Origin: Rutidosis leptorrhynchoides
Lineage: Eukaryota; Streptophyta; Magnoliopsida; Asterales; Asteraceae
DNA: 64,000 nt
Direction of reading: 5' to 3'
NCBI RefSeq assembly: GCF_046630445.1
Contig: NC_092336.1
Coordinates: forward strand, 506,279,001-506,343,000
Notes under the pieces: model-generated
What the model was told of the DNA's origin: nothing
Databases searched by the model: none
The model's input: only the letters and a program-made list of their open reading frames with translations
Program-made: the position numbers and the translations under genes
In this document: positions 22,126 through 35,938 of the stretch, in pieces
Layout: every line of letters starts with the position of its first letter
How positions within the stretch are numbered: position 1 is the first letter of the stretch

Positions 22126-25056
22126 TGTAACGACCCGACTTTTTCGACTTGCTTTTGTGCTTTGTATTTTAGCGAAACTGCGTATCTGTGCGTACTGTGT
22201 TACTTTATACTATGGAATCTTGATATACGTGGTTTACTTCCAATTATATGTTAAAACGTGCCTTAGAGTATGTAGGATACTTAACTTGTTCACCGGATGC
22301 TTTTATAACCGTTAGTGTTATTTAACGTTTCGAATAAACCGCGGACTGCGCGCACGTTTGACTTTTGTCGGAACCGGAATATTTGGACAGCGAAATATTA
22401 ATTATTATTTTATAATAATAATTACTTGGGCCTTTCGATGCTTAATTTTATTTATTTAATTGCTAGAGCCCAATAGTAAGTCTTGTTGGACTTTCTACCT
22501 TATTGGACCTCAGCCCACCCTACACTAGCTAGTGGCCCAATTAATTAGCCCAAGTATTATTGCTAGTGACCCATAATAATAAATAAATTAATTAATTAAT
22601 TAATTAATGAGTCATACTAGCATAATGGATAAGGATTATCTATTTGTCACATGGGATTCTAGCATTAGTACACACTTTAGACAACCATTATCCAAAAAGC
22701 AAAGTGGTGCCTCCCTCCCCTCCCCTTGAAAATCATGGCCCTAGGCCAATCCATGTCATCAATCCTTGTCAATTTCCTTGCTTATAAATACTAGCCATTC
22801 ACCTCTCACTTGTTCATTTGATTTTCACACACAATTGTTCTTTCTTTCTTTTCTTTCTAGTAATACTTGTAAGTTTTCTTTCTTCTTCCTTTTTCTTTTC
22901 AAATTTGTGATCATCATCATCATTTTATGGAGATCGAAGTTCCATTTAGCTTTGATCTTGGTTACATCTTGTTGATTCAAGCATGAATCCTTCAAGAACA
23001 TTGAAGATTCAAGCTTTCTAGCTTTGAATCTTCACCAACTTTGTAGATTCATCTTTCTTTCACTTTAATCTTGTTATTTTGTGATAAAGATTCAAACTTT
23101 TGTTTGTAATCTTCATATATCTTAAAGATCCAAGCTTTATGCTTCAAGATCTTCAAGAACAATTAAGATGCAAGCTTTCTAGCTTGAATCTTCATATCTT
23201 TTTGTTAAATCTAAGTTCTTTTTGCTTTGATCATGTTGTTTTGTGAAAAAGATTCAAACTTTTGTTTGTAATCTTCATGTATCTTCAAGATCCAAGCTTT
23301 ATGCTTCAAGATCTTCAAGAACACTTAAAGGTTCAAGCTTTCTAGCTTTGCAACCTTGTAACTTGTGTGAAATGGATCCAAGCTCTCTAGATTAGGGTTC
23401 CATCACCTCTTTTGACTTGGATTGTGCTTATACTTGTTGAATTGATGTAAAGTTTGTAGCTTTAGTTGTTATTATGAATTGAAATTGTGTTAAGACTAAG
23501 GATATGATGTAACCTTGGTTCATCACCCATCTAAGACTCATGAATGAGTTGTGTTCTTACTTGGTCTTAACATATTGTGTATTGATGGTGAATCTTGGTC
23601 AAAAGTGATGCTAAACCATCAACGAGTTGTACACTTGAAGCTACAAGCATCAAGGATGAGAACCGTGATGAGCATCAAGCACCAAGAACCCCACCGGAGC
23701 ACTTGTCCACTGATTTTCGTATCTGATCAGACCACCCGGGCTACTGAAAAGTTGATTTTCAGTTAGTTCAGTTCGAGTAGATGATTTTCCGTTTAGGCCT
23801 CGTCTTAATCCGAGTTACGATTTAGGATTTATGGCCCTCCGAGAGTCACTACACCCTATTAATGTTGTGCTGAAATTTCTGACCTACTCGCACTTAAACC
23901 ATCACCACGGTCAAACGAAGATGAGTTAGGTTCTGGAAAATGGTCAGTGGTTAGGGGACTCATATACGGAGCCATAGCCACTGACTATGCGTCTTTTCGA
24001 TTTACGTAGAGGTCGTAGCAGCTGACCGAAGTCAGCCTATTGTTTCGATCTCTATTCTTGTCGAACTTACTTAGCTTTTATGATGATGAATGATGATGAT
24101 GATGACACTTAAACTTATTTTATGCACTATTAGAATTTATAAAGACGACCTACTGACCTAGTAACCTTTGATTTAGGTTGATGACCTTTCGGACCGACTT
24201 ACTACTTGCGTACTTTCATTACCGACTTTACCGCTTTTATCACGGTGAGTTATAGCATCCCTTTTTACCACTTTTACTATTTTTGAGACTGAGAATACAT
24301 GCGCTTTTTACATTTTACATGTTAGGCATGAGTACTTAAACTTTATATGTGTGTGGGTTATATAACGGCATAAACATTCCCTTTAGCACGGTAACGTTTA
24401 GTCATTGGTCTTTGAACCGGTGAACGCGAATCTTAGATATGGATCCATAGGGTTTGACATCCCCACTCGGGCTAGTCGCGCTAGCATTTAACGGGTGTTT
24501 AATACTTCGTGAACATACGCACTCGCCAAGTGTACTTTCAGGGGGTTATAAACGTTAAGTCTAGTTACCGGGTGCCCACGGTTATGCATATACTTTTCAT
24601 ACTGTTTTGATACGCTGTTTGCAGCACTAAAATCTCGTGGCCTACATTACATTACTGATTACAAACAAACTATAGCTCACCAACATTCGTGTTGACTTTT
24701 TAAGCATGTATTTCTCAGGTGCTTAGACGTTGTTGCTTCCGCTATTAGACTTGCTGCCTTGGTGTTATAAACTTACTGTTAGACTTGCTGTTACAGACTT
24801 GCTGTGTTAGACTTTCGCTGCATTACTTAGAGATGTCTCAAGCATGGAACTTTTACTTTGCATTCGCAAATTATGTTATTTTCAAAACAATAGTTTGTAA
24901 TGACCTTGGTATCATGTTAATGTTCCCTATTCATCTTATGTAAAACATTATCTTTTTATGAATGCAAACTGGTTTTCAAACAGCATGTAGTATTCAACCG
25001 TGTAAAGATCCTGTTGTTGACGAATCGTACACGATGGTTTTGTACGGGGCGTCACA
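22126..25056 (+). repeat. 5' LTR of nested Gypsy element
   Basis: Begins TGTAACGACCCG and ends GGGGCGTCACA. It includes a TATA-like TTATAAATA near 22783, a pyrimidine-rich transcribed stretch and GACTGAGAATACATGCGC at 24297. Confidence 0.9.
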
Positions 25057-28000
25057 TTTGGTATTAGAGCATTGGTTGTAGAGAATTAGGTTGCATTAGT
25101 GAGTCTAGACCGGACCAAGTAGGATTCACTAATAGGACTAATCTACAACTTGCTAGTTTACTTGTTTCTGCGGAACCTGCTGCATGCTACCGTGTTATAT
25201 TACTGCATGATAATGCTTACTACTACTACATGCCACTGCTTACTTCTACTGATGTATGATCTGCCGCATGCTACTGCTTACTCTTACTGCTATGTGAACT
25301 CGCTGTATGCTATTGCTTATCCTCGCTACTGCATACTACTATCCGCTTTCGATTGCATGTTACTTCTGTTTAGTACTGTTAATATTGCCATGCTATATAC
25401 TGCTGTAGATGATCTAGGGTGCTGTAGTGCCTGATTACGTGCTTGCTTCATGCCTGTTATTCGCTGTGCAGTCTTGGAAAACTTACCTTTCCTAGTCCAG
25501 ATGTTTTTCTGAACCCTTTTCCCACACGTCTAACCCTAAGGATTGGTATTGTAATCCACCTGTTACTATCGTTCCACCGTTCTGGAGATCGAAACGATCC
25601 TTCACGCAATCTAGGAGGAGTACCCCTCGGATTACACGCCCACTAAAGTTGATCCTCGGAGGAGGAGATATTGGAGGATTTGTCGGAGTAACCGCACCCC
25701 GAGCTCACTCTAAATAGCCACGTACAACGTGTGAACATTCGAAGGTTGTTCAGTTCCCGCAAGATGGCTCGTATCTCGTACGCTTTCATGACCGTCACTT
25801 ATCTCTTTCGTTCTTCACCACTACTCGACGATCTGATGACATTTCTGGATTTAGGACCCTAACACTCTTAGGCATTGGGGAAGTCAGGAGGATATCTCCT
25901 TTCACAAGGTCAGAGTGCCTTCTACTGATGCTCAGCCATACCCAAAGACTTGGGAGTTGCCTCAAGACATATCGTATTACTACTTGCTACACGCACAACT
26001 CGACGCGAGACCCAGATAGAATTTCTAGAAAGGAACCTAACGACGTTACCTGAACCCGAACATTTTGAAGAAATTTCGGGACATTAGGCATTGGTGCATG
26101 ACCTACGGAACCTACGCACCCACACCGAGAAACCGTGATATTAATTATATAGATTTGGTTTTGAGATAGCATAGATAAAGCACCGTTGGATGAAATTGAG
26201 TAGAACTGGAAGTGATCACGTTACATTGACCATATGGAGTGATATTGGAATGAACGTACGATTTAGTACAATATAATGACGCCAGGCCAGCGTGGTTATA
26301 TTGAAGTAAATCATGGAGAAGTTCCAATGTTACTATATAAGGAATATGAAGCGATTCAAGGGAAATTTTGGTAGGAACCACTTGAGAATACGCATTATGG
26401 TCTGATAAAGGTATGAATAACCACTTAGCCTAGATACTGTACGAGAATGGCCTAGATTGCAGAAAATTTGTTATAGATATAGATACCCTGTACACTTAAG
26501 GAAAAAGTTCTCAAATAGGGAAAAACTTTGGACTTACTTGCGATAGAGCAATCGTTATCTCAGCTATGGAGACTCGCATGGATCCTGATTTTAGTTAGGG
26601 TACATTTCGTCACAACTTTTTATTGTATCGAGGTTGTTTAATACTAGAGCGATAGAAACCTTATATCTAAGAACCTTAGTGTTATGACTAATAAGCCATT
26701 AACAACCATGAGAGTTAAGTATTCTATAGAATAAGCTAATGGTAAGCTGGCAGAGATAGAGGAATAATTTAAGGTAGTACCTTAAAATTAACAGGAGGGT
26801 CATTGGAGATGACCTCATGTCAAAAAAACTTGGAAGTTTTATAGTAGTAGCTGGAAAGGATTAGTTACCTGCGCACAAGCAGATGTTATTTGAGAAGGTT
26901 GATAAAATTTTCACGACAGTATAATAAGATTTGGTTGGAATGGACTGGATTTCAAGGATGAAAGTGAAAGTTATTTATAGTAAGAAGATTATTCGCATAT
27001 CTCGCAAGGATGGTGAGCTAAAAGCCATATGGGTTACTTCAACAACCCGAGATCCCCACAATGAAAATGGGAAGGGATTACGATGGATTTCATCCTGAAA
27101 CTACCGAAAACAATAGGCAGTTATGACACTATCTAGGTTATTGTTGACCACCTCACCAAGTCTGCTTACTTTCTAACCATGAAAGAAACCGATACAATGG
27201 GCAACGATACATAAAGGAAATTGTATCCCGTCACTTCAACGATTCAAATTCTATATTAAGGACTACCCAAGAATCTCATTTGATACTCATTCTTACGCGA
27301 CTCTGAATCCTAACTTATTCCGAGAGATTTCTTATTTGATGATAATCACACCATCACCCTTCTTACTTCAATGTTAGTCTTACCAGTTCGAGATTTCCAA
27401 AATCAATGGGTAGTTAATTCCCACCCTCATACTCTCCCTTTCGTATCTCACTTATAAGCAATAACTTTACACTTAAGCATTTTTGGTCAAAGGACTTATG
27501 CCCTAATAATAGTCATCAACCACATTTAAATTCAACAGTTTTCATTACCTCGTGATATTGATGCTCAAATGTCACCCAAAATTTTCAAAAAAAAAAAAAA
27601 AAAAAATCTTTTACTCGATCTTTTTCCAACTTGTAACCTTCGAAATATAAAAATTTTTGCTGCCAAAATTTTTCACACACTATTTTACTGTGCGATTCTC
27701 CCAAGGTTTTATAAAAGTAAATTTATTTTGTTTGTCATTCGTGCAAATTTTTTTGAAATCATATATGTTATATAAAATAAAGTAAATGATTACTTATTTT
27801 TGGCAAATACATATGAAATTTTACTTTCACTTTTACAAATCAAATCTTTTGTTCAAAAGATATTTTTTCTTTGAATGGTACGGGTTGTACGTAACCCTAG
27901 TTTACTAAGAACTTCGTTTCTTTTCTTACATTGTCACCTTAAATAATTTCTATAAAATTTTTGTTGCTCATTATATAAAATTTTTAGTTGCTTATTCGTA

Positions 28001-30250
28001 TCCAAGTCATCATGAAGATAGACAACTGTCGAAATTGAGAGATTCATGTGTGTATGTACGTGATGAAGGCACTTACTACCATGTCATACAGAGCCTTTGG
28101 GCATCCACTAACACTTAAACCATTCAAAATTATTGTGTTATCCTAGGGATCTTATTTGCCACACCCGTTGGAGCGATGTTCTTTCTTACATAACTCTAAG
28201 TCCTGACTTATTCCAAGATATTCTCGTCTAGCGATATTAACATCATCAGTACTCCGACTTTAAAATTGGTCATAACCTGTTTGGCATTTTGCAAAGTCAA
28301 GAAGCGATTAACTTCTCATCCTCATGCTCTATCCTTCATACCTCACTTTTTAGCAACGGCTTCGCACGTAAACATTTTTGGGCCAAAGACTTAAGTTCGG
28401 ATAATCATCAAAACTACATTTAATTCATTAGTTTTCATTACCTAGTAACATGTCAGCCGATGATTCAAAGATTTTTCACTCGACCTTTTTCAACTCGTAA
28501 CCTCTGAAATACGAAAAACTATATTTATCAAAAAATTTACACGTTGATTTACACATTGCTTATTTGTGCGGTCCTCACGAGATTTATGGACAAATGAAAG
28601 TACTAAAAACTTTTCTATCACTTACGCGATTTATAAAATCATATATGTATAAATTTACCCTTACTTATTTTGGGTTAGTACATACTAAGTTATACCTTCA
28701 AGATGATTAAAAATCGCTCCTTTATTGAGTTGTTTTAAGTCAAATAATTTTGTGCAAAATGGTACTCGTTATACACACTTCTAAATTTACCAAGAACTTC
28801 GTTCCATTTATATTGTCGCATCAGACGTTTAAAGGTTTTTCAAAACTTCCTCGGTTGATTTTATTAAAGGTTTTCGTATTAGACTACACCATGTAGGGAT
28901 CACACTTCTTCTCTCCCTCCGTTAGGGATGAAGCTTACTATTAAAATCCTTGTTAAAAATGCTTGAGCCACTTTGGGTGGAAGATTTATAAAAATTTGTT
29001 AGGAAGTCTTTGTACTCGAAAAATGTTCCTTTTAAGGTTAAACATGGCAAAATCGCGGGCCGATAAATCAGTTTTCTGAGGTACACTCAATGGTCACCCC
29101 ATTGTAGGAAGGGCACTAGGTGGGTTTCTATTCTCAATATTTCACGGCTAGTCGCAACATCCTCGTAAACATCATCTCTATGAATCAGTAGGTTGAGGTA
29201 CAAGGAATCGTTTTGGGATTCTTTTCACTTAGAGTAAACCGTTCTTTACGACCAAGGGTCCACGTATCTTCTTGTCCGCGCATCTCCTTAAGTATAAGGA
29301 TAAATTCAAAACAAACCGCTCGAAGAGTTCACCCTGGTTCAAAGATCACACCTTTCGTGCGATTCTCTTTCGAAAATGTAAAGTAACATACTTTAGGAAT
29401 CTATGAATCTTGTTATCCTCTTGGAAGGGACTGCTTAAAACGTCTGTAATACGGATATGGTTACTCTACACATTTCTTCCTTCGTTGGTTGCAACTATAT
29501 GTTGTTCTAGTTAATGTTAACCCTAACTTCAACATGTAACTGAAAGGATAAAGTTACATTATGGAACTGTTCTTTCATTCCATCTAAGGATAAGTTCACT
29601 TGCAGTATGGTAAACTGGGTGATATCCTTCATTGTTCATTCAGACCGTCCTGAAAGCACTATAGATAATTATGGCTTGCATTGCATATAAGTCTGATTAG
29701 TCACTTTCAGCAAAAGTTTCAATTCATATAGTCAAATGAAACGTTCTTAAATATCAAGTTCTTTATGCCTATGGTCTCCTTCCGAAATCAAGGGGTTAGT
29801 AAAATCCGTGGCTAACACTATCCAGACATTAAATCGCATGGTTATGATCACCATGTTTTCCATCCTACCTGTCAGCTTTGTATTGCAACATAAGCGCTTA
29901 ATGTTTTAGATGAGTTTAGAAACATTCATGATGTATTTCATGCATCCAGCTTACTGAAGATGCCTGTAAGGCTAAAAACATCATCTTTCCTATTGTGGGT
30001 ATATATTCAGATGGCATACACATGTTAACCAGAAACGAAATAAATTTGTTGATCTCATAGGACAAGAGACTTAGTTAATGGCATATACCTATTTTACTTT
30101 TACACGCCCAAGTACCTTTCGAGGTAAATAACTCACTTCTGAGCTCACGAGTCTCACGGAACCTTGATACGCTACTTCTTATTTAAATACGGTACCATTT
30201 TTAGTCAATCCTTAAATTTCGGGACGAAATTTCCATTAACAGGTGGGTAA
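25057..30250 (+). pseudogene. Decayed gag-pol interior of nested Gypsy element
   Basis: 5.2 kb. Short stretches recall retropepsin (LVGMDWISRMK, about 26930), integrase (TMDFILKLPK and VDHLTKSAYFL, about 27075-27180) and an integrase C-terminal end (IHDVFHASSLLKM, about 29920-29965). Between them lies non-coding sequence, including an old internal duplication. It is heavily broken and could not encode its own proteins, so any recent movement would have needed a helper. The interior ends at a purine-rich junction near 30226-30250. Confidence 0.7.
25058..25070 (+). other. Primer-binding site (initiator tRNA-Met)
   Basis: TTGGTATTAGAGC lies one base after the LTR end, the same variant as in the element at 5894. 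Confidence 0.85.
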
Positions 30251-33180
30251 TGTAACGACCCGACTTTTTCGACTTGCTTTTGTGCTTTGTATTTTAGCGA
30301 AACTACGTATCTGTACGTACTGTGTTACTTTATACTCTGGAATCTTGATATACGTGGTTTACTTCCTATTATATGTTAAAACGTGCCTTAGAGTACGTAG
30401 GATACTTAACTTGTTCACCGGATGCTTTTATAACCGTTAGTGTTATTTAACGTTTCGAATAAACCGCGGACTGCGCGCACGTTTGACTTTTGTCGGAACC
30501 GGAATATTTGGACAGCGAAATATTAATTATTATTTTATAATAATAATTACTTGGGCCTTTGGATGCTTAATTTTATTTATTTAATTGCTAGAGCTCAATA
30601 GTTAGCCTTGTTGGACTTTCTACCTTATTGGACCTTAGCCCACCCTACACTAGCTAGTGGCCCAATTAATTAGCCCAAGTATTATTACTAGTGACCCATA
30701 ATAATAAATAAATAAATTAATTAATTAATTAATGAGTCATACTAGCATAATGGATAAGGATTATCTATTTGTCACATGGGATTCTAGCATTAGTACACAC
30801 TTTAGACAACCATTATCCAAAAAGCAAAGTGGTGTCTCCCTCCCCTCCCCTTGAAAATCACGGCCCTAGGCCAATCCATGTCATCAATCCTTATCAATTT
30901 CCTTGCTTATAAATACTAGTCATTCACCTCTCACTTGTTCATTTGATTTTCACACACAATTGTTCTTTCTTTCTTTTCTTTCTAGTAATACTTGTAAGTT
31001 TTCTTTCTTCTTCCTTTTTCTTTTCAAATTTGTGATCATCACCATCATTTTATGGAGATTGAAGTTCCATTTAGCTTTGATCTTGGTTACATCTTGTTGA
31101 TTCAAGCATGAATCCTTCAAGAACATTGAAGATTCAAGCTTTCTAGCTTTGAATCTTCACCAACTTTGTAGATTCATCTTTCTTTCACTTTAATCTTGTT
31201 ATTTTGTGATAAAGATTCAAACTTTTGTTTGTAATCTTCATATATCTTAAAGATCCAAGCTTTATGCTTCAAGATCTTCAAGAACAATTAAGATGCAAGC
31301 TTTCTAGCTTGAATCTTCATATCTTTTTGTTAAATCTAAGTTCTTTTTGCTTTAATCATGTTGTTTTGTGAAAAAGATTCAAACTTTTGTTTGTAATCTT
31401 CATGTATCTTCAAGATCCAAACTTTATGCTTCAAGATCTTCAAGAACACTTAAAGGTTCAAGCTTTCTAGCTTTGCAACCTTGTAACTTGTGTGAAATGG
31501 ATCCAAGCTCTCTAGATTAGGGTTCCATCACCTCTTTTGACTTGGATTGTGCTTATACTTGTTGAATTGATGTAAAGTTTGTAGCTTTAGTTGTTATTAT
31601 GAATTGAAATTGTGTTAAGACTAAGGATATGATGTAACCTTGGTTCATCACCCATCTAAGACTCATGAATGAGTTGTGTTCTTACTTGGTCTTAACATAT
31701 TGTGTATTGATGGTGAATCTTGGTCAAAAGTGATGCTAAACCATCAACGAGTTGTACACTTGAAGCTACAAGCATCAAGGATGAGAACCGTGATGAGCAT
31801 CAAGCACCAAGAACCCCACCGGAGCACTTGTCCACTGATTTTCGTATCTGATCAGACCACCTGGGTACTGGAAAGTTGATTTTCAGTTAGTTCAGTTCGA
31901 GTAGATGATTTTCCGTTTAGGCCTCGTCTTAATCCGAGTTACGGTTTAGGATTTATGGCCCTCCGAGAGTCATTACACCCTATTAACGTTGTGCTGAAAT
32001 TTCTGACCTACTCGCACTTAAACCGTCACCACGGTCAAAAGAAGACGAGTTAGGTTCTGGAAATTGGTCAGTGGTTAGGGGACTCATATATGGAGCCATA
32101 TCCACTGACTACGCATCTTTTCGATTTACGTAAAGTTCGTAGCAGCTGACCGAAGTCAGCCTATTGTTTCGATCTCTATTCTTGTCGAACTTACTTAGCT
32201 TTTATGATGATGAATGATGATGATGATAACACTTAAACTTATTTTATGCACTATTAGAATTTATAAAGACGACCTACTAACCTAGTAACCTTTGATTTAG
32301 GTTGACGACCTTTCGGACCGACTTACTACTTGCGTACTTTCATTACCGACTTTACCGCTTTTATCACGGTGAGTTATAGCTTCCCTTTTTACCACTTTTA
32401 CTATTTTTGGGACTGAGAATACATGCGCTTTTTACGTTTTACATGTTAGGCACGAGTACTTAAACTTTATATGTGTGTGGGTTATATAACGGCATAAACA
32501 TTCTCTTTAGCACGGTAACGTTTAGTCATTGGTCTTTGAACCGGTGAACGCGAATCTTAGATATGGATCCATAGGGTTTGACATCCCCACTCGGGCTAGT
32601 CGCACTAGCATTTAACGGGTGTTTAATACTTTGTGAACATACGCACTCTCCAAGTGTACTTTCAGGGGGTTATAAACGTTAAGTCTAGTTACTGGGTGCC
32701 CACGGTTATGCATATACTTTTTATACTGTTTTGATACGCTGTTTGCAGCACTGAAATCTCGTGGCCTACATTACATTACTGATTACAAACAAACTATAGC
32801 TCACCAACATTCGTGTTGACTTTTTAAGCATGTATTTCTCAGGTGCTTAGACGTTGTTGCTTCCGCTATTAGACTTGCTGCCTTGGTGTTATAAACTTGC
32901 TGTTAGACTTGCTGTTACAGACTTGCTGTTTTAGACTTCCGCTGCATTACTTAGAGATGTCTCAAGCATGGAACTTTTACTTTGCATTCGCAACTTATGT
33001 TATTTTCAAAACAATAGTTTGTAATGACCTTGGTATCATATTAATGTTTCCTATTCATCTTATGTAAAACGTTATCTTTTTATGAATGCAAACTGGTTTT
33101 CAAACAGCATGTAGTATTCAACCGTGTAAAGATCCTGTTGTTGACGAATCGTACACGATGGTTTTGTACGGGGCGTCACA
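30251..33180 (+). repeat. 3' LTR of nested Gypsy element
   Basis: Near-identical partner of 22126-25056, ending in GGGGCGTCACA before the second ACATC. Confidence 0.9.
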
Positions 33181-34065
33181 ACATCAATAAGACCACCGCC
33201 CTTCCACAACTTTCTTCTATTTTAATCAGGCTGCTAAACTGCTACTCGCTGCCATACTTTGTGTTTCATGCTTTACAACCAACAACCACTAAATCGAACC
33301 CCATTACTAGTCACTACTACTCCGTATTAGATTATTTCTGTTTATCTATTACTAACGAACTCAACAATATTCAAAACCTGCTGCAATGTCACTGTACGTT
33401 GCTGCATTTCTGTTCCAAATCCAACATCCACAACCAAGAACCACCATCCTCAAATAAAATGGCTGCCGTTTCACATAATTAACCAAACACCCTTATTTTT
33501 TTCTGTATTGCTTTACTGCTACTCGTCTAAAGTTTTCCTGTTTCTTCACACCATCACGACAGCAAGAAAGGATTGGACACCCAAAAATGGGTCCGGATAC
33601 AATAGGTAGTTATTTTTTTTTAAAACCGAAACTCTTATATATCTTTACAAGAAAATTCTTGTCTGCCATTAAGTTAAAGTGGTACCAACACCATGATTAA
33701 ATTCAAAGATAATGAATCAATTATATACAAAAAGTATTCAAAATCAATTAATTAGAAATTTATAATTCCTGTTATTAATGATGGTGATAATAATTAACAA
33801 GAAGGATGAGGGTACATATTATGATTATGATTATATCGAAATCAATAATTTTAATCCGTTGCAAAAAATGAGTGATAACCTCATGGCTGTGTTAAATAAA
33901 ACGATTATGATACAATATATAATAATGATGGTGCTAAATGATGATGATGTGATGATGAGTCGTGTGATGATAATGGTATGAAGATGATGAGAGTATAGAT
34001 TGGGATGATGATGATGATAATTGCATGATAATGCATGATCATGAAAGATGATGAGGGTATAATCC

Positions 34066-34066
<1 letters not shown>

Positions 34067-34121
<55 letters not shown>
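34067..34121. repeat. (TTA)n microsatellite
   Basis: About 55 bp of TTA/ATT in the solo LTR. A 105-codon minus-strand frame across it (33831-34148) is low-complexity isoleucine and not a gene. Confidence 0.95.
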
Positions 34122-34578
34122 CATAAATATTACTACTAACATTATCATTAAAAATGATTATTTAGTATTATCACTATAATTATAAGTAATTTTATTAGTA
34201 TTATTATTTTATTATGAATATAAATATAAGATTATAAATAAGAATATTAATATGAAAATGATTAAAATTACAATTAAGTACATTAAAAAAAAGAATTATT
34301 AAAACTATTATTATTATTATTATTACTATTATCATTATTATTATTAAATTAAAAGTATTGAAATTATCAATATTATCTTATCATATAACTATTAATTGTA
34401 TAAAACTATATTTAATACATATAATATAACTATATTAATATTTTTATAATAAATATTAATTATTCATTTAGGGTATATAAAACAAATATAATTAATTAAG
34501 TTATTAATAAAACACATGATTAAAGTAACAATTAAATCACTAATAATATATAAATTTGTTTGTTTACCATTATATGTG

Positions 34579-34580
<2 letters not shown>

Positions 34581-34622
<42 letters not shown>
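34581..34622. repeat. (TA)n microsatellite
   Basis: About 42 bp of TA in the solo LTR. Confidence 0.95.
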
Positions 34623-34624
<2 letters not shown>

Positions 34625-35554
34625 TTCGTGAATCCGAGGCCAACCTTGCATTGTTCAATGTCGTCATATGTATTTTTACTACAAAATACAGTATTGTGAG
34701 TTTCATTTGCTCCCTTTTTAAATGCTTTTGCAATATATATTTTTGGGACTGAGAATACATGCGCTTTTATAAATGTTTTACGAAATATACACAAGTAATC
34801 GAAACTACATTATATGGTTGAATGATCGAAGCCGAATATGCCCCTTTTGCTTAGTAGCCTAAGAATTAGTAAACCGATCTACTAATTGACGCGAATCCTA
34901 AAGATAGATCTATTGGGCCTAACAAACCCCATCCAAAGTACCGGATGCTTTAGTACTTCGATGTTGTTTTATCATGTCCGATGGATGTCCCGAAATGATA
35001 GGGGATATTCTTATATGCATCTTGTTAATGTCGGTTACCAGGTGTTCAATCCATATGAATGATTTTTGTCTCTATGCATGGGACGTATACTTATGAGAAC
35101 TGAAAATGAAAATCTTGTGGTCTATTAAAATGATGGAAATGATTATTTATGTTAAACTAATGAACTCACCAACCTTTTGGTTAACACTTTAAAGCATGTT
35201 TATTCTCAGGTATGAAAGAAATCTTCCGCTTCGCATTTGCTGATTTTAGAGATATTACTTGGAGTCATTCATGACATATTTCAAAAGGCGTTGCATTCGA
35301 GTCGTCGAGTTCATCAAGATTACTATTAAGTCATTTATAGTTGGATATATTAGGAAATGATATGCATGCCGTCAATTTTCGATGTAAAGAAAGTCTGTCT
35401 TTTAAAAACGAATGCAATGTTTGTAAAATTTATCATATAGAGATCAAGTACCTCGCGATGTAACCAAATGTAATGACTTCGTCCGGATGGATTAGGACGG
35501 GTCGTTATATACATGTTAAGTTTCATAGGACGGGACCTAGAGGTTGAGAACTTG

Positions 35555-35852
35555 TGTGTGTCTCGTGATCCTTCATTTATTTTTTCTTTTTGTTGATTTC
35601 TACTTAGATCACTTGGTTTAGATCCTGCTACTATCGTGTTGGATCGGTATACAATTGTTTAGTTTTTTAAGGTTTTATTGGGTTGTTAGTGAAGACTCGT
35701 TTATAGATAGCTTTTATCTTAGATGATTTCTTTCTAGGCGCAAGTTTCCATTTCCGTGTTCTTTTGTTATCTTTGTTGATGGTGTTTTTCTTTGAATAAC
35801 GACCTCATTTCTATACGAGTTTTAGTTTTTTCGAAAAAAAAAAAAACAAATC
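35555..35852 (+). repeat. LINE-like 3' tail, copy 2
   Basis: Same block order as 19430-19728 and again ends in poly-A (35840-35852). The two copies differ a great deal, so the family is old. Confidence 0.5.
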
Positions 35853-35938
35853 AGTATATACACAAGATGAATGTTATACTATACATTTCTTTGAAAGACA
35901 AACCTAGTTCATGATCATAAGCATTTTAATTAAACATA

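Larger units (their letters stand above)
22126..33180 (+). mobile_element. Ty3/Gypsy retrotransposon with both LTRs
   Basis: 11,055 bp with LTRs of 2931 and 2930 bp, a primer site, a decayed interior and a purine-rich 3' junction. Flanked by perfect 5-bp duplication ACATC (22121-22125 and 33181-33185). LTRs differ at roughly 15 positions in the first ~680 bp that I compared by eye. That is about 2%, which at commonly used plant rates means around a million years or less (inference). The interior carries only scattered protease- and integrase-like stretches with many breaks and no long frame. Lineage is probably chromovirus. Confidence 0.9.
20812..35509 (+). mobile_element. Solo LTR (Gypsy), split by a nested Gypsy element
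   Basis: The outer borders are TGTGACGACCC at 20812 and GGGTCGTTATA ending at 35509, inverted with two changes. They are flanked by a perfect 5-bp duplication TACAT (20807-20811, 35510-35514). Its own sequence is 20812-22125 plus 33186-35509, about 3.6 kb. No primer site, purine tract or coding region of its own is present, so it is a solo LTR left by recombination. The later insertion occupies 22126-33180. Long (TTA)n and (TA)n runs lie in the right part. Confidence 0.8.

Noticed and set aside
25150-25646. Two open frames just after the Gypsy primer site
   Set aside because: Low-complexity TACTGC-type repeats and no gag motif; part of the decayed interior.
33831-34148. 105-codon isoleucine-rich minus-strand frame
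   Set aside because: Produced by the (TTA)n microsatellite.
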